Translations under genes and position numbers: made by a program | Shown: in pieces, positions 27,323-36,242 of the stretch | Layout of the letters: every line of letters begins with the position of its first letter | Position numbering within the stretch: the first letter of the stretch is position 1 | The notes under the pieces: generated by a model | What the model saw: the letters and a program-made list of their open reading frames with translations, nothing else | What the model was told of the DNA's origin: nothing | Databases searched by the model: none | Origin: Acidobacteriota bacterium | GTDB taxonomy: Bacteria > Acidobacteriota > Terriglobia > Bryobacterales > Bryobacteraceae | Direction of reading: 5' to 3' | Assembly (NCBI GenBank): GCA_025350695.1 | Contig: JANXXI010000247.1 | Coordinates: 1 to 64,000 of the forward strand | DNA length: 64,000 nt

Positions 27323-28420
27323 TTGATCGCATCGGAACATTCCACTTATCGGGACGCTGCAACAGGTCGGCTGGTTCACCAGATGACGACGGCTGCGGCC
27401 ATCAGCCACGCTACTTACTTTTTGCAGAGTTCCTTCACCCCGGGGGATGAGGCGATGATCTTCATCTCGAACCGAAGCGGCGCGTTTCAGCTTTTCGAGA
27501 TCAGCTCTTTTCCGCATGGCGGCATCCGTCAGCTGACCGATGGCCCTGCGATCCATGCGTTTTCCCCAGCGATTCGCGGCGATGGCCGGACCATTTACTT
27601 CGTCCGCGGCGCTGAATTGTGGGAACTCGACCGGGCCACACTGAAAGAACGCCGCATTGTGGAATTGGAAGGCGCCCAGTTGGGCGAACCGTCCCTTAGC
27701 GTTGACGGGTGGGCCGTGATGGCGATCAAGCAGCGGGGCGCAAGTGGCCTCGCAGTCGGAAAAGTGGACGGCTCGGGTTGGAGCGTCATCGCGTTTCCGC
27801 GCACGGTGATCCACCCGCAATTCCACCCTACTGAGCCGGAATGGATTGAGTTTTCAGGCGACCCGGCGCCGCGTATGCATCGCGTACGGCGTGATGGATC
27901 GAAAATGGAATGCCTGTTCGATCACGGCAACAATCACTTCATTGTTCACGAAACCTTTCTGGGCGCCAAGGGAGACTTGGTTTACACGGTCTGGCCGAAA
28001 GCGCTGCGTGTGATGGAGTGGAATACCGGACGGCATCACATAATTACCGAATTCAACGCGTGGCACATTACACCGAATCGCGCCGGGACGCAAATTCTGT
28101 GTGATACGAATCATCCCGACGAGGGTATCTTCGTGGTTAACGTCGCAACCGGTGCGCGGGAATTGGTCTGTCTATCGCAATCGAGCAATCAAGGCAGCCA
28201 GTGGCGCACCAGCCGATACGCATTGGCCGAAGACTTCGCCGCCGCGCGATCCAACGCCAAGAGTGAGGCGACATTGAGTTGGATGGAAGTTGGTACGGAT
28301 ACGGTGTATGGTCCGCAGTGGACGCATCCGCATCCGAGCTTTTCGAGTGATGAATCGAAGGCCGTTTTCGCGAGCGATAAGTCTGGCTGGCCGCAGGTTT
28401 ATGTTGTGGAATTGGGTTAA
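27323..28420 (+). CDS. Oligogalacturonate lyase-like beta-propeller (PL22-like)
   Basis: A seven-bladed propeller of about 365 aa resembling PL22 oligogalacturonate lyases: it opens with a TYRDAATGRLVHQMT segment like the family's YxDPxTGxxVxQLT, and has blades with FISNRSGAFQLF, SFPHGGIRQLTD and a late YGPQWTHPHPSFSSDE, the His-rich closing region. It would cleave short pectin fragments by beta-elimination. It could instead be a non-catalytic TolB-like propeller. The track start (27215) lies inside the divergent TonB gene; I choose TTG 27323, where the family homology begins. No signal peptide is seen from this start. Its stop overlaps the HDOD gene's stop at a shared TTAA. Confidence 0.7.
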   Translation: MIASEHSTYRDAATGRLVHQMTTAAAISHATYFLQSSFTPGDEAMIFISNRSGAFQLFEISSFPHGGIRQLTDGPAIHAFSPAIRGDGRTIYFVRGAELWELDRATLKERRIVELEGAQLGEPSLSVDGWAVMAIKQRGASGLAVGKVDGSGWSVIAFPRTVIHPQFHPTEPEWIEFSGDPAPRMHRVRRDGSKMECLFDHGNNHFIVHETFLGAKGDLVYTVWPKALRVMEWNTGRHHIITEFNAWHITPNRAGTQILCDTNHPDEGIFVVNVATGARELVCLSQSSNQGSQWRTSRYALAEDFAAARSNAKSEATLSWMEVGTDTVYGPQWTHPHPSFSSDESKAVFASDKSGWPQVYVVELG

Positions 28421-29295
28421 AACGAGCCGCGCATGGCCTGAAACTCAGCGACGAAGGTCCGCATGATTTGTTCGCTGACTTCGCCCCAACCGTTTTCGGC
28501 AAGAATGGGCCCGGCATCTTCGTGCGGCGCCGTTGTTGGATTGATGCAGATTCCCATCTTATTTACAATTTCATTAGCGAGTGAGACGATTTGCCCTAAT
28601 GGCACAAGGCCACCGTTGGTTAAAGGTGGGAAATGGTGCGTCTCCGCCGCCATCTGAATTGGCTTGGGCAGATTCCAGCGTTGTAGAATGAGCCCTGCTA
28701 GTTCGGCATGAGAAAACCCCAGCACTTCCTGTTCACAGCGCCAACCCGGCAAGCCGGTTTCAAGCGCCATTTGCTGAATCATTTCGTACTGGGGCGTTAG
28801 GCCGACGGCGATTACTAATCGGCCAATGTCGTGCATGAGCCCAGCGACAAAAGCGCCTTCCCCGAATTCCGAAGCGCGGTAAAGCGCTAGTTGATCGGCC
28901 ATAATGGCGGTGGCCGCCGAATGGAGGTTGTAACGCGAAGTGGACCAACTCTTGGGCATACGGACACGCGAAAAGATGCGTAGAACCGAAAGGCCGAGAG
29001 CCAAATTCCTCAACTTCGAGATACCAAGCACCGCAATGGCGTGCCGGACACTCGACACCGTTCCGCGAATTCCGTAGGCGGATGAATTTACCGTGCGCAG
29101 CAACTGGCCGGCGATGATCGCGTCTTTTTCAATCCAGTCGGCCAATTCCGATACACTGACGTTCTCTTTAGAGAGACTTTCCATCAGTTTGGCGAACACG
29201 GGGGAAAACGGCGGCAGTTGCCGAAGGCTCTCCAGCGCTTTCTCCTTATAAAGAGATGTCTTTTCGGAACTGACGGGCTCGGCAAGAGTCATCAT
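28417..29295 (-). CDS. HDOD-domain signalling protein
   Basis: A single HDOD domain spans about residues 30-220: SVSELADWIEKDAIIAGQLL, VNSSAYGIRGTVSSVRHAI, and FVAGLMHDIGRLVIA. HDOD proteins resemble HD hydrolases but usually lack full metal ligands; they act in signal transduction, motility or stress control. There is no attached GGDEF, EAL or receiver domain. It stands alone and converges with the PL22-like gene. Confidence 0.85.
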   Translation of the reverse strand: MMTLAEPVSSEKTSLYKEKALESLRQLPPFSPVFAKLMESLSKENVSVSELADWIEKDAIIAGQLLRTVNSSAYGIRGTVSSVRHAIAVLGISKLRNLALGLSVLRIFSRVRMPKSWSTSRYNLHSAATAIMADQLALYRASEFGEGAFVAGLMHDIGRLVIAVGLTPQYEMIQQMALETGLPGWRCEQEVLGFSHAELAGLILQRWNLPKPIQMAAETHHFPPLTNGGLVPLGQIVSLANEIVNKMGICINPTTAPHEDAGPILAENGWGEVSEQIMRTFVAEFQAMRGSF

Positions 29296-29374
29296 GGGGG
29301 GCTTATCGGTTGGGAACGGGACGGATTGTAGTTTTTTTGGAGCTAACTAATTTCGCTGGAGGGCGTCCGTTGAG

Positions 29375-29691
29375 ACACACTTATCCCACCCTGGCGAAAA
29401 AAGAGTTTCCGGTCGATTGGCGCCTCCTCCCTCTGCGCCGCCAACCATAACGGCGTTGCCTATACTTATAGGCTCGTTCCTTGGGTTCCCCAAACCTTTG
29501 GAACGCTTTGGGTCTTTCGTGCTTTTCGACCGGTCCTCTTTACTGCTAATTGGACTACCGCGCGGACTTCATCCGTAGAAGGTTTGCTGGCCAGCAAAAT
29601 AATCTTCTGGTTCAAACATAGCGCATGGAACAAGCGGTTCGGCGGACGGAATTGAGTAAGTGGTTTGTTTTGAATGAAAGAGAGTTGGAAA
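29375..29691. repeat. Dispersed repeat, copy B (about 317 bp)
   Basis: Second copy of the element at 7461-7769, in the same orientation. It keeps the perfect palindrome TTTGCTGGCCAGCAAA (29583-29598), the hairpin GCCTATA-N2-TATAGGC and the block ACGCTTTGGGTCTTTCGTGC. The copies differ by scattered substitutions and a few small indels, and neighbouring genes are unrelated. The gap from 29296 to 29926 holds only this repeat. The track ORF 29466-29768 crosses it but is not conserved in copy A. Confidence 0.8.
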
Positions 29692-29926
29692 GGGCTTGTG
29701 ACCCGGGAAATCGGGAGTTCAGGCTTTATTAACCGGGAAACATAATTGCCGCCTTTCGGCGAAACCAAGCTGCTAGCGGTTACCGACAGGGGCAGGACTT
29801 GAAATTGGCCAAGAAATCGCCACGAAGAGGCTTGCCCAGTCTCGTGAACGGCCTAACCTTTTGTAGTCACTATGCGCTGGCACGCTAAATTGTCAGAATG
29901 CGGTCTTGGTTTTCGTGTCCCACATC

Positions 29927-30553
29927 TCAACCCGCAAAACAGATCCAGTTGCCATCCGGATCCCGCACGATGAATGCCGGTCCTCTCCATGCCTCTTTCC
30001 TCAAGGGCTGGACAAACCCTACATCCGCCGCTTTGTATTCCGCGAAGAGATCCTTTACATTGTCGACGGCCACGAAAGCCGAAAGCACACCTCCCTCACG
30101 CTCCCGAAAGGCTGGCGCAAAAGCCGGTTCATGAACGAATCGAAGGTGAATGCAAGCACCATCCCGGATCACCGATCCGTAGAACGGCGGATTGCCATGC
30201 AGGAAGTCAATCACGAAGCCGAGCTTGTCACGATAAAACTCAGCGGAAACCTGCACATTCGATACGAACACGACCGGTATGGCCCGTTTGAGCACCGGAT
30301 TCGCCGGAGTGGGACTGGCCTTTCCCGGAGCAGTATTGATCCCCGCCTTCAGTTCCGCCCAACTCGCATAGCCTGCCTCCAATGCAATGACCTCTTGCCC
30401 CTCACTGAGGCGAAACTTTCGCGCCAGGATCTGAACATCGGTCAACTCACTATAGCGGGGCAGTTGTCTGATTCGTCCGCCCACAGAATAGTTGCCTTCC
30501 AGATGCCAGCGCACGAGTAGTTTTGCTTGCTTCTTAAGATTGTTTAAGTTCAT
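29927..30553 (-). CDS. Glyoxalase/bleomycin-resistance (VOC) protein with N-terminal helical region
   Basis: Residues 1-75 are a basic helical region with a short motif (ALEAGYASWAELKA) often seen ahead of VOC or ankyrin domains. Residues 90-208 form one VOC module: AIPVVFVSNVQVSAEFYRDK, LGFVIDFLHG, and FIVRDPDGNWICFAG. These proteins bind a divalent metal and may bind or modify small ligands; this one could confer resistance to an electrophile or antibiotic, but nothing shows which. The start is taken at ATG 30553, 7 bases after GGAGG; the track's GTG at 30559 overlaps the Shine-Dalgarno spacing. Confidence 0.82.
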   Translation of the reverse strand: MNLNNLKKQAKLLVRWHLEGNYSVGGRIRQLPRYSELTDVQILARKFRLSEGQEVIALEAGYASWAELKAGINTAPGKASPTPANPVLKRAIPVVFVSNVQVSAEFYRDKLGFVIDFLHGNPPFYGSVIRDGACIHLRFVHEPAFAPAFREREGGVLSAFVAVDNVKDLFAEYKAADVGFVQPLRKEAWRGPAFIVRDPDGNWICFAG

Positions 30554-30843
30554 GAGCACACCTCCAGTAGAAATGCTGTAGGCGGGCTTTGCCCTATCGG
30601 CTAATCGCGCCGGTGCGCCCTACGACGTACTCTTAAAAAGTATGATGCCGAACCTCATTGTGTCAACCCGACCGAAGAGACCCTCACCAACATCGCATCC
30701 CTAAGTTAGCGGAACGGTAAGCAGGGATTCCACCCATTACTAAGCAATCGCGTAAATCCCACATTTTCATGTCGTGCACCCCTGGACAGTACCGGCAACT
30801 ACTTTACTCATGGTTGTGTTCTTAAGGGGTATAATCCGAAGTC

Positions 30844-31890
30844 ATGCCATCGCATCCGTTCAGCATCGGAATCACGTCCGACTTCTATACCGAGGCCAAG
30901 GGTAAGTTTGAAGATATTGTCGAAGCCAAATTCGGTGGATTGCCGAACCTTAGGGTGGAACCGCTTCCCGAACGGTCCGGCAACGTGGCGCAACTAGACG
31001 ACATCGATAAGCATGACGCCATTTTCGCTTTGGCTACCAAGTTCACTGCCGCCAGCGTCACCGGTGCAAAACGCCTTGCTCTGATTTCGCGCTGGGGCGT
31101 TGGTTACGACATGATTGACGTGCCCGCTATCACGCAGGCCGGCATAGCGCTGGCGATCACTCCAGGCGCCGTCCGCAGGCCCGTGGCTGAAGCCATTCTC
31201 GCATTGCTCTTCGCGCTGACCACTAATCTGGTAGGTCAAGACAAACTCGTCCGCCAAGGAAAATGGCGCGGACAACTTCCGGCTCTGGGACGAAATTTCA
31301 AAGGCCGCACGCTGGGCTCGCTCGGATGCGGCAACATCGCCGGCGAACTTTTTCGCATGTCCTGTTCGCTGGGTTTCGGCCGTATGATTGCGCACGATCC
31401 GTTCCTCAAAGCGGGGCAAGCCATGCTGCTAGGCGTTGAACTGGTGACGCTTGAAGAACTGTTTGACCAAAGCGATTACCTGTCCATCAACATTCCACTT
31501 TCTGATGCCACTCGCGGCTTGGTTGGCCGTTCGCTGTTGTCGCGCATGAAGTCCACCGCCTACCTCATCAACACCGCGCGTGGTCCGATCGTCAACGAAG
31601 CGGAATTGATTGATGCTCTGGAACAGCGGACCATTGCCGGCGCAGGCCTCGATGTTTTCGAAGAAGAGCCGCTCCCGGCTGCGAGCAAGTTGCGAGAGAT
31701 CGACAACGTGATCCTAGCCCCGCACGGTTTGGCATGGACCGAAGAATTGGCACGAGACAACAGCATGGAGGCGTGCGACAATATTCTTGCTCTAGCGGGC
31801 GGCCATCCGCCGGGACCCGTGGTAAATCGCGAAGTGTTATCGCACCCTACGTTCCTCAAGAAACTGGAACAATTTCGGAGAGAGAAATGA
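30844..31890 (+). CDS. D-isomer-specific 2-hydroxyacid dehydrogenase
   Basis: A 348-aa NAD-dependent dehydrogenase of the phosphoglycerate dehydrogenase family. The Rossmann site is GSLGCGNIAGELF; the catalytic Arg is in LINTARGPIVNE, the Glu in FEEEPLP, and the His in ILAPHGLAW. It probably oxidises or reduces a sugar-derived 2-hydroxy/2-oxo acid, since the next gene, overlapping by 4 bases, is an HpcH/HpaI aldolase and a GntR regulator follows. A perfect TATAAT (30830-30835) lies 8 bases before the ATG with no Shine-Dalgarno, so the mRNA may be leaderless. Confidence 0.9.
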   Translation: MPSHPFSIGITSDFYTEAKGKFEDIVEAKFGGLPNLRVEPLPERSGNVAQLDDIDKHDAIFALATKFTAASVTGAKRLALISRWGVGYDMIDVPAITQAGIALAITPGAVRRPVAEAILALLFALTTNLVGQDKLVRQGKWRGQLPALGRNFKGRTLGSLGCGNIAGELFRMSCSLGFGRMIAHDPFLKAGQAMLLGVELVTLEELFDQSDYLSINIPLSDATRGLVGRSLLSRMKSTAYLINTARGPIVNEAELIDALEQRTIAGAGLDVFEEEPLPAASKLREIDNVILAPHGLAWTEELARDNSMEACDNILALAGGHPPGPVVNREVLSHPTFLKKLEQFRREK

Positions 31891-32669
31891 ACAATAGATT
31901 CCGTGAAGTGGTGGCCGCCGGCAAGATCCCGGTGGGCCACATGGTTTGGGAATTCGCCACTCGCGGCATAGCCAAGATTATTGAATCGGCCGACGTTGAT
32001 TTCGCCATTTACGACATGGAGCACTCGGCGTTTGATGTCGACAAAGTGGCTGACTTGCTTGCCTGGGCGAAAGCTTGTAACTTCAGCCCCTTCGTCCGTG
32101 TCCCCGTGTGCGATTACCAGTTCATGGCCAGAATCATGGACGCCGGAGCCATGGGTATCATGGTGGGAAATGTGAAGAATGCCGAAGAGGCAACCCGCAT
32201 TGTGCAGTCGGTAAAATTCGCGCCGATGGGGAACCGTGGCGTGGGCCTTGGCTCCGCGCATACGGATTACATGGCGCCGGATCCCCAAAAGTATTTCCGG
32301 GAAATCAACAAGAAATCGGTGATCATTTGCCAGATCGAATCGCAAGAGGGCGTGGACAGCGCCGAGGCTATCGCGGCCATTGATGGCGTGGATATCCTTT
32401 GGGTGGGTCACTTCGATTTATCGACATCCTTGGGAATTCCGGGGCAATTCGACGACTCCCGATTCAAGGCAGCGATCAAACGAACGGTGGCCGCCGCACG
32501 GAAGCATGGCAAGCTGTTGGGGATTCAACCAGGAACACCTAAGCAATTGCAGGATTGGCTTAAGGCCGGATTCAACGTAATATCCTGGGGTGCCGACTCC
32601 GCGGTTTATCGTGCGGCGCTTGTGAATAGCGTTAACTTGGTCCGGGAGAAGACTGCTAAATCAAAATGA
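31887..32669 (+). CDS. HpcH/HpaI-family aldolase
   Basis: A class II pyruvate aldolase of the HpcH/HpaI family, which splits 2-keto-3-deoxy sugar acids or 4-hydroxy-2-oxo acids to pyruvate plus an aldehyde. Seen are a metal-site FAIYDMEHSAFD, a phosphate/pyruvate-site VRVPVCDYQFM, the MDAGAMGIMVGNV strand and PMGNRGVGLG. The start is the ATG at 31887, which overlaps the dehydrogenase stop (ATGA); the track's earlier start is inside that gene. With the dehydrogenase and the GntR regulator it forms a likely sugar-acid catabolic operon; rhamnonate-type acids are one possibility, not proven. Confidence 0.88.
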   Translation: MNNRFREVVAAGKIPVGHMVWEFATRGIAKIIESADVDFAIYDMEHSAFDVDKVADLLAWAKACNFSPFVRVPVCDYQFMARIMDAGAMGIMVGNVKNAEEATRIVQSVKFAPMGNRGVGLGSAHTDYMAPDPQKYFREINKKSVIICQIESQEGVDSAEAIAAIDGVDILWVGHFDLSTSLGIPGQFDDSRFKAAIKRTVAAARKHGKLLGIQPGTPKQLQDWLKAGFNVISWGADSAVYRAALVNSVNLVREKTAKSK

Positions 32670-32721
32670 AACCGATAGTACCGGAGGAGAAAAAGTACTA
32701 TACTAACTGTAAGTCTTTCTC

Positions 32722-33381
32722 ATGACACCTCTTCCCACCCCCATAAGAGCTGATTCGCTTTCGAGACAGGTTTTCGGAATTCTCAAAGAGGCAGTGTTTG
32801 ACGGTAAATTTCAACAGGGCGAGTTGATCGCGGAAATCAAGATCGCCAAATGGTTGAATGTAAGTCAAGCGACGGTGCGCGAAGCGTTGGTTCTGTTAGA
32901 GCAAAACGGCTTGGTGGTTCGGCAGAAGAACCGCAAGACCCAGGTTAACCGGCTGACCACCGACGAAGTCAGGGACAGAGTCGCGATGCGGGTTGCTTTG
33001 GAGCCGCTTGCCGCACTGAAGGCGTCGAAGGTGATGAGTAGCGAGGATCTGGAAAAGCTTGGTCGCCTGGCGGAACAAATGCCTGCGGGAGACGAAGGAA
33101 ACAGACTGAGTTCCACGCTGGCCGATTTGGAGTTTCATCGCTACCTGTGGGAAAAGACCGGAAGCCCCATCCTTGCCCGGACGCTAGAACAACTTACTAC
33201 GCCGCTTTTTGCATTCGTCGAGCCGGATCTGCCGGAGACCCAATCGCGGCACTTACTGCTTGTTGAAACATTGCGCATTCGGGACAGTGAGTTGATTACC
33301 GACAGGGTTCGCAGCCATATTGAAGAAGCATACCGATCCTTCCTGCAGCCAGAAGCGGGGCGCGCAGCCAAAACCGCCTAG
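32722..33381 (+). CDS. GntR-family (FadR subfamily) transcriptional regulator
   Basis: The N-terminal winged helix is clear (LNVSQATVREALVLLEQNG with the recognition helix), and the C-terminal FCD ligand domain begins with TTDEVRDRVAMRVALEPLA and has a metal-site-like FHRYLWEKTGSP. It lies 52 bp downstream of the aldolase and probably controls this cluster in response to the sugar acid. A -10-like TATACT lies 17 bases upstream of the ATG, so it may have its own promoter. Confidence 0.9.
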   Translation: MTPLPTPIRADSLSRQVFGILKEAVFDGKFQQGELIAEIKIAKWLNVSQATVREALVLLEQNGLVVRQKNRKTQVNRLTTDEVRDRVAMRVALEPLAALKASKVMSSEDLEKLGRLAEQMPAGDEGNRLSSTLADLEFHRYLWEKTGSPILARTLEQLTTPLFAFVEPDLPETQSRHLLLVETLRIRDSELITDRVRSHIEEAYRSFLQPEAGRAAKTA

Positions 33382-33396
33382 AACGGGAGTTTGTTG

Positions 33397-33503
33397 AAAA
33401 ATGGGAACTGACGGAACAGACAGCCTTTTTTCGCAAGTTACTCTTTAAAAATCAATCGCTTGCGATGGCGAAAAAAGATGTCAGTTTCGTTAGTCCCCAT
33501 TTT
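33397..33503. repeat. Long hairpin repeat, copy 1
   Basis: A 107-bp imperfect palindrome: left arm AAAAATGGGAACTGACGGAA, right arm ending CGTTAGTCCCCATTTT, inner arms CCTTTTTTCGCA and GCGAAAAAAGATG. It starts 16 bases after the stop of the GntR gene and before the convergent beta-helix gene. Compared with copies 2 and 3, the outer C-G pair is replaced by T-A on both arms, so the base pair is kept. Confidence 0.9.
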
Positions 33504-33551
33504 CGGACGACCGTCGCGGGAAGTTGCAACGGCCGCCTTTAATCGGGCCTA

Positions 33552-34334
33552 TTACTTAACGAGCACCTTCACGTTGTCCATATCCACATTGGTTGTGCTC
33601 TCTGTTGAGACAGCCATTGCCGTGTAGAACAGAGTGTTGCCCTGAATGACATTGTTGTTGGAAAGTTTGTTCAAGGCGATCGCCGTTGGGTAACCGCGGA
33701 TAACGTTGCCCTTCACTAAGTCGCCTTGCGGACCTGCGGTGTCAGTGTCGGTTGGGTTGTAGCAGATGCCCAGTGCGCCGTTTGTCATGGCGGTCAGAGT
33801 GTTGCCCTCAATGCGGTTGCCAAAGCTACGGCCGCCACGAACGAAGATTCCCAACCCGACGTTATAAAGCATGTTGTTCACCACTGCCACATTCCTAGAC
33901 TGCACGATCATGACGCCAATTTCCGGCGGAGGCGCGCTGACGGCAATTGCCGTGCCGCGGATTACCAAGCCCTCCAGGCGTACGTTCGCTGAATTGTTGA
34001 CAATTACAGCCATGGCGCAATTGGTGATGTGGCCGTTTCGAATCATTACGTTCTGTGCGCCATTAATGCGAATTCCAACGCCACGCAGACCGCCCGGGCA
34101 TAGAATTTCCTGGCCGTTCAAATCGATTGTAACGCTGCTGGCAGTAACAGTGATTCCGTCACCTCCGGCGCCTGCGAACAATGGCGCCGAGACGACGTAC
34201 GACCCGCTTGCATCGATCATGTTTAAGGCCGAAGCAATCGTCCGCACGTCTGCCCGTTGGGCAAAGATAGCCGATCCACCCAATGCAGCCACAACTGTGG
34301 CGCGTCTAATCCATTTCGAGATTTTCGAACTCAT
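33552..34334 (-). CDS. Secreted right-handed beta-helix repeat protein
   Basis: A 260-aa protein with a signal peptide (ending AIFAQ) and parallel beta-helix (PbH1/NosD-like) repeats: VTIDLNGQEI, NVMIRNGHITNC, NVRLEGLVIRG, NVAVVNNMLYNVGLGI and NRIEGNTLTAM. These coils are typical of polysaccharide lyases and surface proteins. No catalytic residues can be recognised, so a binding or structural role is as likely as lyase activity. It is on its own and converges with the GntR regulator. Confidence 0.8.
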   Translation of the reverse strand: MSSKISKWIRRATVVAALGGSAIFAQRADVRTIASALNMIDASGSYVVSAPLFAGAGGDGITVTASSVTIDLNGQEILCPGGLRGVGIRINGAQNVMIRNGHITNCAMAVIVNNSANVRLEGLVIRGTAIAVSAPPPEIGVMIVQSRNVAVVNNMLYNVGLGIFVRGGRSFGNRIEGNTLTAMTNGALGICYNPTDTDTAGPQGDLVKGNVIRGYPTAIALNKLSNNNVIQGNTLFYTAMAVSTESTTNVDMDNVKVLVK

Positions 34335-34447
34335 TTGATTTCTCTCCAGTAAGTAACTTTAAGACTGTTTGGAGAGGCGCCTTCCGCTTCGTAAGTAGCA
34401 AATTTTAGGTCAATCCCCCTCATGAACTGCGATAATAATTCCTGCCC

Positions 34448-35104
34448 ATGCGCACGACAGTTTTGCTTCTATTGTTTCCCACATTTCTTTCGGCGCAGGC
34501 GCATTACTTTGCCGGTGCGGCGATTGGCGTCACGACTCTTTCGGCCGATGGCAAGACGGCGATTACTTCCTCAGGCTCAAGCGTTTCGTTATATAAGCCG
34601 GAAAATGGCTTCACCGCGCACTTACTGGCTGGCAGGCATCTTACCGACTATTTCTCCATTCAGGGCAGCTACACGACCAACGCAAATGCTCTGACACTTA
34701 CTTCGCTTGCAACTTCAAGCGGAGGCGAATTGGTGTATGAGCAGGCGCGCTCCAGCCGTCAACATCTGTTCGGCGGCGATGTCATGCTTTACTTCCGAAA
34801 CCGCTCCAGCGTATTCCGGCCATATCTATCGGTGGGCGGCGGTGTAGATCATTTCACGAGCAGGGCGGAGCGGGTGACGGTACAAAAAGGCGCGTTGCGT
34901 ATTCCGCCGGCGACCCTTGCCGCGACCAAGCCTTTCTTGCGCGTAGCCGTGGGTATCGACGCGCGGATCGCCAAAGGCTGGTACCTGCGCTACACCTTTT
35001 CGGAATCCATCCTAAAGAACCCGATCAGCGCGCAACTCACGCCGCCGGCAAGCCGCAGCCTGGCGGCTTTCCAAAGCTTGTTCGGCATCGTCAAGCAGTT
35101 CTAA
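34448..35104 (+). CDS. Outer-membrane beta-barrel protein
   Basis: A 218-aa protein with a signal peptide (ending LSAQA), alternating hydrophobic strands of about 10 residues, and a C-terminal FGIVKQF with aromatic end. AAIGVTTLS, YFSIQGSYTTNA, DVMLYFRNRSSVFRPYLSVGGG and GWYLRYTFSESI are typical strands of the OmpA/OMP_b-brl barrel family. It has about eight strands. Its function is unknown; it stands alone. Confidence 0.78.
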   Translation: MRTTVLLLLFPTFLSAQAHYFAGAAIGVTTLSADGKTAITSSGSSVSLYKPENGFTAHLLAGRHLTDYFSIQGSYTTNANALTLTSLATSSGGELVYEQARSSRQHLFGGDVMLYFRNRSSVFRPYLSVGGGVDHFTSRAERVTVQKGALRIPPATLAATKPFLRVAVGIDARIAKGWYLRYTFSESILKNPISAQLTPPASRSLAAFQSLFGIVKQF

Positions 35105-35107
35105 GAT

Positions 35108-35437
35108 TTACTTCTGAAACTCCGCATAAGGGCAGTTGGGCCAAAACACCGGCGCGTGTTCCACTCCCTCGCCTAAGACACGAGCGTGGCAAATCTTGCA
35201 ATACTGATACTCTTGCAACGACTTCACAGGCACCGCCGCCATGATCTGCTCGAACACGCAGAGTTCGCGGCCTTGCGCTTTCGATTCGCCCAGTTGCACC
35301 AGCGGCCCGGTCAATTCCTGCGTCGCGATCATCTTTGAGTAAAGCTGTGACTTCAAGCGCGAAGAGGCGGCAGGCAGTTCGGCATCTGAACTTTGTTCCC
35401 AAATATCATCGACGAATTGTTCCGGATCCGAATTCAT
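35108..35437 (-). CDS. Small Cys-motif protein cotranscribed with ECF sigma factor
   Basis: A 109-aa soluble protein with a C-terminal possible metal site: CKICHARVLG followed by FWPNCPY. It overlaps the start-upstream ECF sigma gene by 4 bases (its ATG sits in the sigma gene's stop), so translation is coupled. By position it could be an anti-sigma or accessory factor with zinc, but it has no membrane helix and lacks the usual H-x3-C-x2-C anti-sigma motif. I do not recognise the family. Confidence 0.6.
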   Translation of the reverse strand: MNSDPEQFVDDIWEQSSDAELPAASSRLKSQLYSKMIATQELTGPLVQLGESKAQGRELCVFEQIMAAVPVKSLQEYQYCKICHARVLGEGVEHAPVFWPNCPYAEFQK

Positions 35438-36018
35438 TTTGCCTCCTTTGCCTTAGCTGGCGTCGCGCCTTCTCTATCTATCCACTTTCGCCGGAACTGC
35501 TCCCGCGCCCGATGCAGCAGCCTTTCAACCGCTTTTTCGCTGCGGCTGGTCAGTTGGGCCATTTCACTTGCGTTTCGATGCTCCCAGTATCGCCAACGGA
35601 GCACTAGGCCGTAATGTTCTGGTAACTCGGCCAAGATTTCCCAAGTCCAGCGGTGCTGCATCTCCCCGGTAAGGCGTAATTCCTGATTGAGGCCCGGATC
35701 TTGAATGCCATCATCATCCGGTAGGTCCACCAGTGATTCTCTCAACCGGCGGCGATAGTGGTCTTCCACCTTATGTTTGGCGATTCCCAGCAGCCAGGAT
35801 TTCAGCGGCGAATCTCCGCGATAGTTTTGAAGGCTTTGCCACGCGGCGAGGAACACTTCCTGGGCGAGGTCATCCACCAGATCCACACGCGGCAACAGAC
35901 GCGAGCGCAAGTACTTCGCCACCGGATCGGCGTAGCGGCCGATGAATTCAGCTGTTGCCTTCCGATCCCGGGATAGCACTTCGCGCGCCAAGTCCAGGTC
36001 TGTATAGACGTTGGGCAT
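35434..36018 (-). CDS. ECF RNA polymerase sigma factor
   Basis: Region 2 is seen in VDLVDDLAQEVFLAAWQSLQ and PLKSWLLGIAKHKVEDHYRR; region 4 in LAELPEHYGLVLRWRYWEHR and SEMAQLTSRSEKAVERLLHR. The start is uncertain: the track uses TTG at 36129, which adds 37 residues without homology, so I prefer ATG at 36018, giving 194 aa. It is divergent from TonB receptor 2, 225 bp away, and overlaps the Cys-motif partner downstream. Control of the receptor by this sigma is plausible but unproven. Confidence 0.88.
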   Translation of the reverse strand: MPNVYTDLDLAREVLSRDRKATAEFIGRYADPVAKYLRSRLLPRVDLVDDLAQEVFLAAWQSLQNYRGDSPLKSWLLGIAKHKVEDHYRRRLRESLVDLPDDDGIQDPGLNQELRLTGEMQHRWTWEILAELPEHYGLVLRWRYWEHRNASEMAQLTSRSEKAVERLLHRAREQFRRKWIDREGATPAKAKEAK

Positions 36019-36179
36019 AGCTACCGGTTTTTCGCTCAGGATCTGCAATTGTTTCCTTATTGTCCCAAAATCCCTTGGCTTGATCTCGGTGAGTGCGTCG
36101 CGAGCCGGACGAAAATCCCCCTGTGGCAAAGGATTGACGACCTGTATAGTGCCCTATCGATCAAGGAATTGAGGAGTTC

Positions 36180-36208
36180 TTGACGTCCGTCGGGTATTCT
36201 TATACGAT
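36180..36208 (+). promoter_or_regulatory. Sigma-70-type promoter of TonB receptor 2
   Basis: TTGACG (36180-36185) and TACGAT (36203-36208) are 17 bases apart, close to the housekeeping consensus. AAGGAG follows at about 36228 and the ATG at 36243. The track's first codon for this ORF (TTG at 36180) is the -35 box itself. Confidence 0.7.
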
Positions 36209-36242
36209 ACCTAGACCGAAGTTTATTAAGGAGTCTACAGTT

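Noticed and set aside
29466-29768. 100-aa minus-strand ORF over repeat copy B
   Set aside because: The matching frame in copy A is broken and different, so it is not a conserved coding sequence.
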